A stretch of DNA of 64,000 bases from Hypericum androsaemum. Taxonomy: Eukaryota; Streptophyta; Magnoliopsida; Malpighiales; Hypericaceae. Below the pieces are notes generated by a model. That model was not told the DNA's origin and did not search any database. It saw nothing but the letters and a program-made list of their open reading frames with translations. Positions 37,617 through 48,388 of this stretch are shown here, piece by piece. The number at the start of each line of letters is the position of its first letter. Within the stretch, counting starts at the first letter, position 1. The position numbers and the translations under genes were made by a program. The stretch lies in NCBI GenBank assembly GCA_963995505.1, contig OZ023189.1, forward strand, positions 15,213,495 to 15,277,494, in the 5' to 3' direction.

Positions 37617-38825
37617 ATGTTTGGGAGAGACCCTGATCACGACTATTTCTCTTCTCTTTTTCCAGTACAGAAGAGAGGTATTTACGAAATAGTTCAGGGA
37701 TTGATAACGACTCTCGCCGACATCTTTCCTTCCATATTGCAACTTTTCAAGGAGAAAGAAAGTAGTAGGCCATTGCCAGAAGAGCTGGTGCTTGAGATTT
37801 TAAGAAGATTACCTCACGAGCATATCCTTAATTGTCGTATGGTGTGCAAGAGATGGATGTCACTGACCTCAACCCCCCTCTTCCATGGTTTACGCCTGAC
37901 GGTCGCCTCTCCTGCGATCTTGCTACAACATTATGTTCCAAACAATGACTTGAAGTTGTATTACTTTGACCTCATCCCCGATGAACCCCGCATCGGAAGA
38001 TTTAACACGACTAAGCTGCAGCCAAAAATTCGCCATTGTGTTTATGGCGGAACATGCAACGGACTGGTGTTATTACGGAGTTGGGAAAGATTTGGGACTC
38101 TCCTTGTATCTATTTGCAATCCTTTGACAGGAAGAGAAAGAACATTGCCACCAGCTAAAGCCGACTATTATTTGGGGTTCTGGTTTCATCCGATCAAGAG
38201 AGATTACTTTTTCCTCGCTTATTCTAATGGTCATGAGGCCGGGGGCGGATTGCTATGCAGGAGATTCGAGTATAAGATATTTAACTTGCGGGGGGAGTCT
38301 ACCGTAATTGGCTGGTATGTGGCTCTCCCTTCAGATAACCTGCCTATCAATATCAGTGACTGCCTATATTTCTTGCTCCCATGTGAAAGGCCTTGCCAGA
38401 ATTGCATAATGATCTTTAACACTGAGAGCGAGAAAATGGACTTCAAGGCTCATCCACATTATGATCATTGCCATTCTGGACACTCTAGCAATTCATGGGA
38501 TAATGAGGATACGTGCTTGTTGGATGTGGGAGGTTCATTGGGCTTTGCTCACTCGTGTTACACCGAGCGTTCCCTTCAATTATGGGTCCTTGCGGAATGT
38601 GCAACCTGGGAGTGGATCCCTAGGTATAAAATCAACATGAATTGGCATAGGTCAATGGGTAGAATTTGTGTGTTAAGTGTTTTACAGAATGGTGAGATGC
38701 TGGTGCATTTTCGCTACAAGGGTCTATTTGTTTTGACTCTTGAAACAAGGCGAATTAGAAAAATAAATATTAGTGTTGATGGCCCCAGCATTGTCGCCCA
38801 CTTGTTGATCTCGGCCTTAACCTGA
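37617..38825 (+). CDS. F-box protein with F-box-associated C-terminal region
   Basis: A single-exon frame of 402 residues from the ATG at 37617; a stop lies just upstream in frame, which fixes the start. The F-box is at residues ~51-92 (RPLPEELVLEILRRLPHEHI, LNCRMVCKRWMSL). Plant FBA-type features follow (GTCNGLVLL, CNPLTGRERTLPP). Such proteins bind SKP1 through the F-box and recruit substrates to SCF ubiquitin ligases; the substrate is unknown. The last ~13 codons and the stop lie inside an antisense NLR fragment, so the natural C-terminus may have been replaced. No internal lesions. Confidence 0.85.
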   Translation: MFGRDPDHDYFSSLFPVQKRGIYEIVQGLITTLADIFPSILQLFKEKESSRPLPEELVLEILRRLPHEHILNCRMVCKRWMSLTSTPLFHGLRLTVASPAILLQHYVPNNDLKLYYFDLIPDEPRIGRFNTTKLQPKIRHCVYGGTCNGLVLLRSWERFGTLLVSICNPLTGRERTLPPAKADYYLGFWFHPIKRDYFFLAYSNGHEAGGGLLCRRFEYKIFNLRGESTVIGWYVALPSDNLPINISDCLYFLLPCERPCQNCIMIFNTESEKMDFKAHPHYDHCHSGHSSNSWDNEDTCLLDVGGSLGFAHSCYTERSLQLWVLAECATWEWIPRYKINMNWHRSMGRICVLSVLQNGEMLVHFRYKGLFVLTLETRRIRKINISVDGPSIVAHLLISALT

Positions 38826-38920
38826 TGCCGACGAGCAAAGTTGAGGAGTTCCTGAGAGCCAAGCTTGTGGAAGAGGGCCTCAAACAAAGCTGAAAGAGCT
38901 GGCTCTATGATGAAGGACAT
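38786..38920 (-). pseudogene. NLR (CC-NBS-LRR) N-terminal Rx-type domain fragment
   Basis: From an ATG at 38920: MSFIIEPALSALFEALFHKL, GSQELLNFARRHQVKAEINK, W. This is the opening of RPP13-like/R1-type CNL resistance proteins (LSALFE.LF.KL.S.ELLNFAR...V..E..KW). Similarity ends after ~45 residues at the F-box gene 3' end; there is no NB-ARC or LRR. 38921-39250 may be its former 5' flank. Confidence 0.75.
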
Positions 38921-39449
38921 GGTTCCGTCTTTCTCGATCAAGGAATAAGCAATAGAAGTTCTTAGTGGCTGATAAGAGAAGGGTAGTGCAAAGTGGGAAA
39001 GAACAGGGTAAAGTGCAAAGGGTAATGGTCGTAATAGTGAAAACAGGGGAGGATTTTGGGATGGAGAAAATGATCCACCAACTGGTTGTTGGAGAGGTAA
39101 GAAGACCAGCATTTCCTTTTGCTTGGTTGGTCGGAGATCCTTTTCTTCCCACGGCTCAAACTGGAAGGGAATCCAATACCCAAATCTGTAATTCCAAAAA
39201 AAAACAAATAACAAAATTAGGGAGAAGAAGCATTAAAACGAGTCACTAACAGACTTACAAACGCGGAATATTAATAAAAAAAAGGAGTCACTAATAAGCA
39301 GTTGATGCATTTTGCATTATGAATAAAGGAGTGCACTAGAGTAAGCATTACACTATCAAATTAACTAACTGTTAGATTCCTGATTGGAATCCAAGATTAG
39401 AATTGGGTTTCCCCAAGAAAGAAGAAAAGAATAGGGGAAGAAGAGAAGA

Positions 39450-39486
<37 letters not shown>

Positions 39487-40431
39487 GTAGAATATAATTG
39501 TATTGAAAGTACTGATTTACAATATATTTTCCCATAGTCTTGCTAGTTATTTCTATGCCCTTTTACCATTTGACGCAAAATTTGATTCCTAAGCTCTAAT
39601 CAAGTTCACATTTTCATCACGATTATGTGGCAAATTCGTCCCCTAAACAACAAAGAAACTGAGGAGTGGTTCAAGCAGAGAGCATACCTTTGTGAAGTGG
39701 CTGGGGAAGTTGATTGGTCTCTCTCTGGCTTCAAACCGTTGGGTGACCAGGGGAGTGCGATTTTAACTTTTTGGGCCGACGAGGGCAATCTGGGCTTCTT
39801 TCTCGCTTTTTGTGGTTTCGTTATGTAATGGGTTCCAAAATTTCCTAAATTATCGCACTTTAGGTGTGGTTATTTAATTGGGGTAAGTTCGATCTGGACG
39901 TGATAGGATTTGTAAATATAAATAGGGTCGGTTATTGGCAGTTATTTTTTTCTGTTGTGATTTTGTTGTATCTGGATTTGAAGAGACTGACTGGTTGCGA
40001 TGGTGCAAGTTTTTTTATTAATAAAATTTGCTCATTCAAAAAACATGTAGATCGTTTTTAATAATTCAAATTCCATACTATTTTTACTCGTTGGTGAGTA
40101 TGGCAAAGGCAAACTTTGATGTTAATAAATAATGGCAATTCATAGGAACATACATCATTTAATTATCTTTTATAAAAAGAAAAAAAAATTTAGCTAACGT
40201 CAACAACAAAAAATTCGCCAAAAAATTATTCCACAACTCAAAAATTGTGTATTATATTCCAAAAGATAATTCCGTAATTTATACACTATTGACATGTGTT
40301 TGCGAACATATTTGGTTTATAATACAGTACATACTATATACCATCGAGAAAGACCATTTCATTTATAAAATCGACTCTGGATCTCATTTAAATATGGAAA
40401 AAGTCTCATTTGTAGTTTCAAATTTTCAGAA
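38921..40431. other. No gene recognised; (GA)n at about 39456-39482
   Basis: Short frames only (for example 39625-39828) with no domain. Otherwise AT-rich. Confidence 0.45.
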
Positions 40432-40435
40432 TTAA

Positions 40436-40706
40436 GGCCATGTGATTTCAAATTGGAAATTTAGTACCCTGTGATTTACACTTTTTTTCCGGGCAGGTAC
40501 CGCCATGTCATATTTACAGTCTACATAGCGTGCCATCTCATTCTTTTTTATCCATGTAATTGATGACGTGGCAAGTCATAAAAATTTTACAAATTTTTGT
40601 ATACATGACATGGTAAATCCAGTTGCCAGGCAGCTACCCTTGACCTGCCCGAGAAAAAATGTATAAACCACAGGGTACTAAATTTCTAATTTAAAACCAC
40701 ATGGCC
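40436..40706. mobile_element. MITE-like element with TTAA flanks
   Basis: GGCCATGTGATTTCAAATT at the left is inverted at the right (AATTTAAAACCACATGGCC-type), with paired TAGTACCCTGTG/CACAGGGTACTA and GGGCAGGTA blocks. Flanked by TTAA on both sides. No ORF. Confidence 0.6.
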
Positions 40707-40714
40707 TTAATTAT

Positions 40715-41362
40715 TGTTGGACCTTGGGCCCAATAGGCAATTATTATTGTGCCTAATTGGGCTCGGGCCCATTAGGCCCAAAAAGTTGGGTTGGATGGGC
40801 CGGTCAACCCGCGTTGACCGGCCCGAAGCCACGCAAGCGCCATGTCAGCGTGACGTGGCGCTGGTGTCACATGTGGCAGCCCACGTGGCAAAGCTAGGTG
40901 TAGCCTCACCACGTGGCGGACAGTGCCACGTGGCAAAGCTATGCGTAGACTTGCCACGTGGCGGCACGTGGCAAAGCTATGGGTAGCCTTGCCATGTGGC
41001 GTCCCACGTAGCGGACGTGTGGCCCAAAATGCCACGTGGCGCATTTTGGTTGTCCGGATTTTCCTATAAAAGGGGAAATCCGGCTGGATCAACTGGTAAC
41101 TTTCCCACAACCACTCAATAAGAAAGGAAAATTCCGGATCAGTTCCAGAATTTTAATCAGATTTTCAATAAAGGAAATCTTGTGAAAAGCAATTACGAAT
41201 CCGTTCAAACGTGATCGTAATTCGACTAGCACGAAGAAGTTGTGGACTCGAGCCTGTGGACCTCTTACTTCAACAAGTAAGTGATTTATTATTAACGAAT
41301 TAGTTTGTTAATTAAACAGGTTTAACACGTAATTACTCGTTAATTACGCGTCAAAATCGTCA
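40715..41362 (+). repeat. 5' LTR of the gag-only element
   Basis: TGTTGG...GTCA, 648 bp. Six CACGTG-centred motifs (GCCACGTGGC and variants) at about 40880-41040 precede the TATA box. Confidence 0.85.
41065..41072 (+). promoter_or_regulatory. TATA box of the LTR promoter
   Basis: TATAAAAG, just downstream of the CACGTG cluster. The 3' LTR has TATAGAAG at the matching place. Confidence 0.55.
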
Positions 41363-41364
41363 AT

Positions 41365-41376
41365 TGGTATCAGAGC
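41365..41376 (+). other. Primer binding site (initiator tRNA-Met)
   Basis: TGGTATCAGAGC, two bases after the 5' LTR end. Confidence 0.9.
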
Positions 41377-42510
41377 ATGGTTGAAACCATGTTTTGATGA
41401 TAATATGATGTTTTAATTCAAGTAATTATGTGATTTATTAAGTTAAAAATCATATTAATCGTGATTTTATAGAAAATCATAATCTGTTAGACTTTAATGT
41501 AATTAATTTGGAACCAGCGGGACTAAATTAAATTTTGCCTAACCACGCGGGCAAATTCGTGCACGCGCAAAACTTTAATGTACCAATCTGAAATTTGACC
41601 GCTTACGTGGCACCTCCGTGTCATGGACCTCGCTGCAATTTTTGGAAGACTTAGGGATTAATTGGAAATTTTCCCAAAAATCCCCAAATCGACACAAACC
41701 CTAATCGGGCGATTTGGGCGAGTTTGCCCGAAATCGAAATCCGTCGATTTCGTCGAAAATCCGACGATTTCGTCAAAAATCCGACGATTTTGACACCGTA
41801 GATCGACGATAGTCGATTCTCCAACTTCTCCCCGACGTCCCGATACCACGTTTGTGGATCGACGTCGCCGGAATCGCGAGATCGAGGACGACGACGGTGG
41901 AGAGACGCAGAACAGAGAAGACGATCGCGGCGGAGAACAGTTGGACGACGGCCCGCGAGGCCGCTACGGCCGTGATCACGAGGCCGAGACGAGTCGATTG
42001 CGACCGGTCTCGGCCCTTGGTTCGCCGCCGTTACGCGGCGGTCGTGGAGAGGAGCGGCGGCCGGTTTTTTGCCTTCGCAGTCGGGGAGAGAGAAAGAGAA
42101 AGGGAAAAAATATGCGAGGGGCAAAATCGTAATTTCACAATTTTTTTCGAAAATATTTATACCCGGGTCAAGAAAATCAAAAAACCGGACGGATTGGCCT
42201 GGTTTCTTGGTTCGACCCACCCGATTTACGGTCAATTTTGGACTTAAAAATTGGGTTTTTTCTCTTTTAATTGGATAAAATCAGTTTTTATTCAATTAAA
42301 ATCCAATAAATTGATAAAAATTTTGAGAAATTTTTGTCAATTAGGTTTATTAAAATTATATTTTAATAAACTTAAAAAGAAAATATTTTGGAACGAGTTC
42401 CGAGATATGTGAAAGTTAAACTAAAATCACATAAATTGATCCATAGAATGTTCATCAAAAGATTGGAAAATGAGTTTTTCAATCCTATTTTGGGAAAATA
42501 TGAGTATTAA

Positions 42511-43125
42511 CCCGAAATTGAATTGCAATTGTTGCAAGATTTGATGGCTACTGGAGACAGGTATCTGAACTTCTGTGCAACAGAACTTCGACAGAAGATT
42601 CTGAAGCGCCGTTTACCGCTGCGTGTGCCCAAGAATGACATGTATGTCATCGTTGAGCACATTGAGGCTGTTCACCGGGAGATGCAAGAGTGCATCTGGG
42701 CCGGAGGTTACGATCATGGAGAGGACTGACCCTCTATGTTTCGAGACCTCCTGGTCACGATGAAAATTCGAGAAGATATGAGTGTCTTCTCGGCACCCGA
42801 GTTCAATACCCATAGAGATGCTCTCTATGGTCTGATCCATTATCTTGAGGATAAGGGTCTACGCAGAGAAATGATACCTTCTCCTGTTCTGGAGCTGCGA
42901 AGCGGTTTGATCTTGAACCGCTACCTCGCTAAGGATTACTATTATAGTTTTTCTCCGCTCATGGTCATCTGGATCATGGATTCAATTCCAGTTCCAGAAA
43001 GTAACCTGGAACTTCTCATCGGATCGTCCTCGTACCCGGCACCCACCGGATCATCTCCAGACCCGAATCCAGATATGTATCTGGATTCTCCTACCGGATC
43101 GCCTGGACATCCGATCCCTGTGTGA
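42511..43125 (+). pseudogene. Unrecognised ORF in the leader of the gag-only element
   Basis: One frame of about 200 codons interrupted by a single TGA at 42727-42729. First ATG at 42544 (MATGDRYLNFCATELRQKIL, VIVEHIEAVHREMQECI), second part after the stop (MFRDLLVTMKIREDMSVFSA, RDALYGLIHYLEDKGLRREM) and a Pro/Ser-rich tail. It lies between the primer site and gag, where Copia elements normally have no gene. No family recognised. Confidence 0.45.
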
Positions 43126-43491
43126 TTATATGTTTAACTGTCCCCATGTACATATGTTATTTTTGGGAGACTTTTGTACAATAGGTTGAGACCTTATCTG
43201 AGTTTTTTGTACATGTGTGTATAAACTCAGAATGTACAAATGCATGTGTCAAACATGTAATTAAATAAAGATGTTTGTTTAATTTTTTCCACTTGAATTT
43301 ACTATCGATGAACTTTAAACGGTTGAAGTTTAAGATTAATACTTGAATGGTGAGGGGAAGCATGCCCGCGACCCACTTTGATTTTGAGATTAATCAAGAA
43401 CTCCATATCGTAAAAAGTTATGAGTGATTAGTAAATTGAATCATATTGCCAAATCAAATTTCTAATTCTCATATTAAAAATCCCTATAGAG

Positions 43492-44280
43492 ATGTCAGTC
43501 GCTTCTAGATCCATCATAGCTGAGCTAAACCGTGAGTTAAAACTCAACGGTAAAAACTATGACAATTGGAGTATGAAAATCCAATATGTGCTTGAGGAAC
43601 AAGAGGTTCTGGAGCACATACATGTCATAATGGATGAGCCTGAAGAAGGCACAACTGCTCAACATAAGCGAGATAAGGAAGCTTATGTTATTTGGAAGAG
43701 GAAAAACACTACTGCTCGATTGATCTTGTTGAGTTCAATGATGGATGATATCACCAGACAATTTCGCGTGCATGACAACGCGAAAGAGTTATGGGATGCT
43801 CTCAAACTGAAATTCGGAAAGCTTTCAGTGTCGAAGCTGCGTGCTTTGACCATAAGGTTTGACACCTTTAAAAAGCGTCCGGAGGTTCCCATGAGGAAAC
43901 ACTTGAGAGTGATGTCCAATATGATCAGTGAACTGGCAGAGGCTGGTCACACACTCAGCAACGAGCAGCAGATTCAAGCTGTCATCCGTTCTCTACCACC
44001 AAGTTGGGAACAGATGAAGATGAATCTTACCCATTCCGATCATTTGGTAACATTTGATGATGTTGCCAGACACCTTGAGCTGGAGGAAGATCGCCTCCTA
44101 GCTATGAAATCCCACCATGAAGCCCATTCGATTTGTTCGACTGGGAGTGGTGAGAAAAAGAAGAAAGGTAAAGGGAAGGGTAAGTGTAAACAATCTTTGA
44201 TGTTGAGTGATTTCACAATCCCTGGTGTGAGACCAATTTTCGAGAATTGTGATTCCCGAAACCTACCCTTAAGATCCTAA
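43492..44280 (+). CDS. gag: Copia-type Gag polyprotein (UBN2-like)
   Basis: 262 residues. LNGKNYDNWSMKIQYVLEEQ, VIWKRKNTTARLILLSSM, AKELWDALKLKFG and IQAVIRSLPPSWEQMKMNLT are the standard blocks of Copia gag (DUF4219/UBN2). A Lys-rich KKKKGKGKGK stretch follows where a CCHC zinc knuckle normally sits; I see no knuckle. It then runs into FTIPGVRPIFENCDSRNLP and stops. Gag assembles the virus-like particle; without pol it depends on a helper. The frame is intact. Confidence 0.9.
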   Translation: MSVASRSIIAELNRELKLNGKNYDNWSMKIQYVLEEQEVLEHIHVIMDEPEEGTTAQHKRDKEAYVIWKRKNTTARLILLSSMMDDITRQFRVHDNAKELWDALKLKFGKLSVSKLRALTIRFDTFKKRPEVPMRKHLRVMSNMISELAEAGHTLSNEQQIQAVIRSLPPSWEQMKMNLTHSDHLVTFDDVARHLELEEDRLLAMKSHHEAHSICSTGSGEKKKKGKGKGKCKQSLMLSDFTIPGVRPIFENCDSRNLPLRS

Positions 44281-44717
44281 ACGTATTCTGGAAGTATGAT
44301 CCAGTGCTGCTAGCTTGGAAAGTTCATGAAAAGGTTATGGCATAGCGATTCGACCTGGCAGGGCTGACCAGAAAAGCAGGCTGTATCATTATGAAAGGAA
44401 TATAGTTAAGGGAGAATGAACTCTGTTCATCACATTCTGAGTTTCGTGGTTCAGGTGCACCAATTGTATTGAAAAGTACAATAGTGAACCCGAATATAAT
44501 TGTTTGAAATCACTGATGTGAACAATGGAATGTGACATGAGTCCTGGGGTAATAGCATACATTATACAAGAAGGTTGTCGAGATGCTACTATTCAAGTAG
44601 CCTGAGTGTCTGTGCTCTTGAATTTGGCTTAACATACTCGACGTGTGCTGGTCGCACGAAATCCTTTGAAGAAATCTGATAACTGTTGATCAAGGTCAAT
44701 AATAATTGAGTGGGAGA

Positions 44718-45155
44718 TGTTGGACCTTGGACCTTGAGTGGTGTGCCACGTGGCAGGCATGCGGCCTGAGGCGCCACGTGGCGGACGTGTGGCCCAAAAT
44801 GCCACGCGGCGACACGTGGCGTGCCACGTGGCACATTTTGGTTGTCCGGATTTCCCTATAGAAGGAGAAATCCGGCTGGATCAATTGGTAACTTTTCCCA
44901 CAACCACTCAATAAGAAAGGAAAATTCCGGACCAGTTCCAGAATTTTAATCAAATTTTCAATAAAAGAAATCTCGTGAAAAGTAATTACGAATCCGTTCA
45001 AACGTAATCGTAATTCGACTAGCACGAAGAAGTTGTGGACCCGAGCCTGTGGACCTCTTACTTCAACAAGTAAGTGATTTATTATTAACGAATTAGTTTG
45101 TTAATTAAATGAGTTTAACACATAATTACTCGTTAATTACGCGTCAAAACTGTCA
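44718..45155 (+). repeat. 3' LTR of the gag-only element
   Basis: 438 bp, TGTTGG...GTCA, with four CACGTG motifs. Shorter than the 5' LTR because the upstream repeat-rich part is missing. Confidence 0.85.
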
Positions 45156-45936
45156 ATTATGAAAACCTAAAACTACATGGTAAATTAGATTCCTCTTCAA
45201 GCAACTCATCCCTTATTTTCTTTAATGTACGAATGTAGCTGCTTAAATTGCTTGTACGCAATGAACATTCAATACCATTTTCAGTATTTGAATCATTTTT
45301 CATAGCATCACTTGATTTTGTAGCTGCAACAAGACATGTGGCAGGAGTAGAATGCTGATCAAGTGACCGCATACAAGTTCCATCTTCCAAGCACTCCCAT
45401 GCCTTAAGTAGAGTGTTCGAAACAACACCAACGACACACCACCGATCATATACCTCTTGACGCTCTTGATCAATATCAATGAGTTGAATAGGTAAAATGG
45501 AAGTGTTCATACCAATATCAATGATTAGTTGTCCAAGCTCATCTGCGGATCTTTTAATTGCTTCCAGGGCAATTGCACAACAAACCTCTTCAATCTTCAT
45601 CATTCTTCTTCCATTCTCCAATCTGTCCAGGTCAATTGCACAAAAAAACTGTACAATCTCCATCATTCTCTTTTCAATTCTTGCACTCATCCTATTTTTT
45701 GCATTCAAAATCGCATCCAACAATTTCCTAACAAGACTTTGGTTTCCAGGCTCCCTGGACCTTAATTCTACAACGTCCATTTCCTTTGCCAAACCCTCCA
45801 ACTCAACAGTATCGGACATGACCATCACCACCAATGCAAAGAAACCTCCGCCACAAACAGCTACCTGCAATGCCCCTCTAGCCAAACACTTTGCTGCACC
45901 AAATCCTCTAACATCTGCACCATACCATATAATTTT

Positions 45937-46796
45937 GGGAAAAGTCCACTTTCGTACCCTGTGGTATCGACCAAAATCACTTTAGTACCCTGTGGTAAAA
46001 AACCGATCAATCGAGTCATACTTATTCCAATTAACATCAAAAAGGGCCTCGGGCAGCTGCCCGGAGCTGCCCGAACCTACCCGCCCGCTGCCCGGGCCAC
46101 GTGGTCAGCCACGTCACCAATTTTGGTGACGTGGCGCCACGTCACCAAGAGGAGGAGGAGGAGACGGGGAGGAGGAGGAGGAGGAGGGGAGGAGGAGGGG
46201 GAGGAGGACGCGGGGAGGAGGAGGAGAGGAGGAGGGGGACGCGGGGAGGAGGAGGAGAGGAGGAGGGGGACGCGGGGGAGGAGGAGGAGAGGAGGAGGGG
46301 GACGCGGGGAGGAGGAGGGGGACGCGGGGAGGAGGACGCGAGGAGGAGGAGGATACGGGGAGGAGGAGGATGCGGGGAGGAGGAGGACGCGGAGGAGGAG
46401 GGGGATGCGGGGAGGAGGAGGAGGAGGAGGAGGAGGAGGAGGAGGGGAGGAGGAGGAGGAGGAACGCGGAGGAGGAGGAGGAACGCGGGGAGGAGGAGGA
46501 GGAGGAGGAGGAGGAGGAGGGGAGGAGGAGGAGGAGGAGGAGGAGGGGAGGAGGAGGAGGAGGAAAATCGGAGGAGGAGGAGAATTGATGACGTGGCGCC
46601 ACGTCACCAAAATTGGTGACGTGGCTGACCACGTGGCCCGGGCAGCGGGCGGGCAGGTTCGGGCAGCTCCGGGCAGCTGCCCGAGGCCCTTTTTGATGTT
46701 AATTGGAATAAGTATGACTCGATTGACCGGTTTTTTACCACAGGGTACTAAAGTGATTTTGGTCGATACCACAGGGTACGAAAGTGGACTTTTCCC
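45937..46796. mobile_element. Non-autonomous Mutator-like element, perfect 9 bp TSD, purine-tract core
   Basis: TIRs of ~205 bp (GGGAAAAGTCCACTTTCGTA inward; the inverse ends at 46796) are nearly identical. TSD TATAATTTT at 45928-45936 and 46797-46805. Each TIR ends in nested palindromes around CCACGTCACCAATTTTGG and ACGTGGCGCCACGT. The core is a GGA-type tract. No transposase; same end family as 4489-5866. Confidence 0.95.
46145..46585 (+). repeat. ~440 bp (GGA)n-rich purine tract
   Basis: Almost uninterrupted GAGGAGGAGG with scattered GACGCGGGGAGG units. Long open frames on both strands here are composition artefacts. Confidence 0.95.
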
Positions 46797-47604
46797 TATA
46801 ATTTTTGAAAGTGCAATGACCTTTATTTTCTCATACTTCCTCACATATTTTTTAACAATCACCAGGTTCAATTGGGTAAAGTCAATGCTTCCTGAAACAA
46901 AAAATTCAAATCCCATGTCTCCAAATCGTGAATTCAATCCGTCGACCAATTCATATCCTCCCTTGTCATTTAATATCCTCATCATAGACCCAACAACCAG
47001 ATTTTTCCCCAAGTCAATTGGGATAATATTGCCCATTTGTTCCGCAGATGTTCGATTTGTCAACATAGGGTTTTCACAATACCCAATTCCAATTCTTGAA
47101 TTACCGTGAGGAAAAGGAGAAGTATCTACCTTTGGCAGTAGGTGGTTCGCTGGACCCATATCTTGTAGGCGCTCCTGAGAGTGTGTCCTCTCTTTCCCTT
47201 CTCGACGGCGGTCTTGTGATGCAATGAATCCCATCTGCGAACCACTTCCTTCGCGCTCCTCTGCAGTGTGAGGGTTTTCTTGACAAGACATCAAGTGCGA
47301 TCCTTTACTCGATAAATCCCTAGATCTATAGCGTTGTTTGCACATCGCCCCCGTATATCGTGACCTATTTCCGTCGCACTTTTCTGCCATACTAGGGTTT
47401 CCCTGAGGTAGGGGAGACAATGGAGCCACGGATTTTCCTATCAGCTCACTAAGCTTGTTAAACTGAGCTTCGAACATAGCCCTCCATTTTTTCCTCAAAT
47501 TTTGTGATCCGATCATTAATTTCTTTCAGTCGTCTCCGGCGAACCTCCGATACACCTTCCAGCGTCTCAAACCTCTGCTCAAGGTTATTGAAGCATTCTT
47601 CCAT

Positions 47605-47848
47605 ATTTTTCAAACGAGTTATTCCGAGAATCGGATTCTCTGATAAGACTTGTGATGATTAGAGATCAAGAATGGCGGTTAAGCCGATAGAAGAAGAAGA
47701 GTATAAAAGGGAAAGAAGATATGAGGGGGAAGGATAGAGATAGAAACGTGTGTTTCTTTAGAATGAGATTACAATTATCTAGAATGCCCTTACCTTCTCT
47801 TCTTGCTACTACTTATTACTCGACCTATTACAAAATAGTCACTACAAT
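47605..47848. other. Probable promoter side of the split gene
   Basis: Minus-strand upstream sequence; no clear motif beyond AT-rich composition. Confidence 0.3.
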
Positions 47849-48380
47849 TAGGGATTATTTGATATTTACCGATCCTAATTATCGAATACTAAATTTACTG
47901 ATTACCGAAATGCTAAAAATAGCTCTACCGATTCCGATCCCGAATAGTATTTGGTAAATTCGGTATTTACCGAATTAAATTTTGGTAAATTTTGTATTTA
48001 CCAACTTTACCGAATTTTGTAGAAAAATTATAATTCGTCATAATATTTAATCAAAAAATGCAAACATAGTTTCAATAAACACAAATTTATAAGCCATCAA
48101 GTCTAATTAGTATAAAGTCTATTTAGAGCATCGACTTTTTTGAAGAGGCCAATGAAATTTTTGATAAATTATCTATAATTTGGCTTATATATTTATTAAT
48201 ATATTTGATAAATTATCATTTCGGTACATTCGGTAAAATATTGGTATTTACCGAATACCGATATTTACCAAATTTCTCAAAAATTTCTTACCGAATTGAT
48301 TACTGAATACCGATTTACCAATCCCGAACTACCGATTACCAAAATTTTACCGAATTCGAATTAACATTTGCTCACCTCTA
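47849..48380. mobile_element. Non-autonomous hAT-like element, perfect 8 bp TSD
   Basis: Ends TAGGG... and ...CTCACCTCTA (the TAGAGGTGAGCA terminus is typical of plant hAT elements). TSD ACTACAAT at 47841-47848 and 48381-48388. Many TACCGAAT subterminal motifs, no ORF. Confidence 0.85.
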
Positions 48381-48388
48381 ACTACAAT

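Larger units (their letters stand above)
40715..45155 (+). mobile_element. Gag-only Copia-type LTR retrotransposon (non-autonomous, TR-GAG-like)
   Basis: TG...CA LTRs at 40715-41362 and 44718-45155, TSD ATTAT (40710-40714 and 45156-45160), tRNA-Met primer site at 41365 and purine tract GAGTGGGAGA before the 3' LTR. The ~3.36 kb interior encodes a Copia gag but no protease, integrase, RT or RNase H, so it must be moved by a partner. LTRs share most bases in the last ~330 bp (TATA to end), so insertion is moderately old. The 3' LTR lacks ~210 bp of the repeat-rich 5' part. Confidence 0.9.
45157..47604 (-). pseudogene. Unrecognised coiled-coil gene split by a Mutator-like element
   Basis: From an ATG at 47604 (MEECFNNLEQRFETLEGVSE, coiled-coil-like). 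One extra G at about 47480-47482 shifts the frame to KLSELIGKSVAPLSPLPQGN and onward to KKYVRKYEKIKVIALSKII. There the Mutator-like element (45937-46796) interrupts. After it the frame resumes WYGADVRGFGAAKCLARGAL, with a hydrophobic stretch (GGGFFALVVMVM), then RIEKRMMEIVQFFCAIDLD and ERQEVYDRWCVVGVV, ending at 45157. Leaving out the element and one TSD keeps the frame. The family is unknown to me; a single exon and coiled-coil start would also suit a transposon-derived gene. Confidence 0.5.

Noticed and set aside
38921..39214. Upstream in-frame extension of the NLR fragment
   Set aside because: The family starts at the ATG at 38920; the upstream 98 codons have no NLR similarity and look like a 5' flank.
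41651..42247. Overlapping 130-190 codon frames on both strands in the gag-only element leader
   Set aside because: No domain, GC-rich leader sequence, no conservation evidence.
46077..46632. Pro/Ser-rich minus-strand frame inside the Mutator-like element
   Set aside because: Antisense reading of the purine tract; the extension of the host frame into it is chance.
45961..47109. Long plus-strand frame rich in Gly/Arg/Glu
   Set aside because: Produced by the (GGA)n tract and antisense to the split minus-strand gene; no domain.
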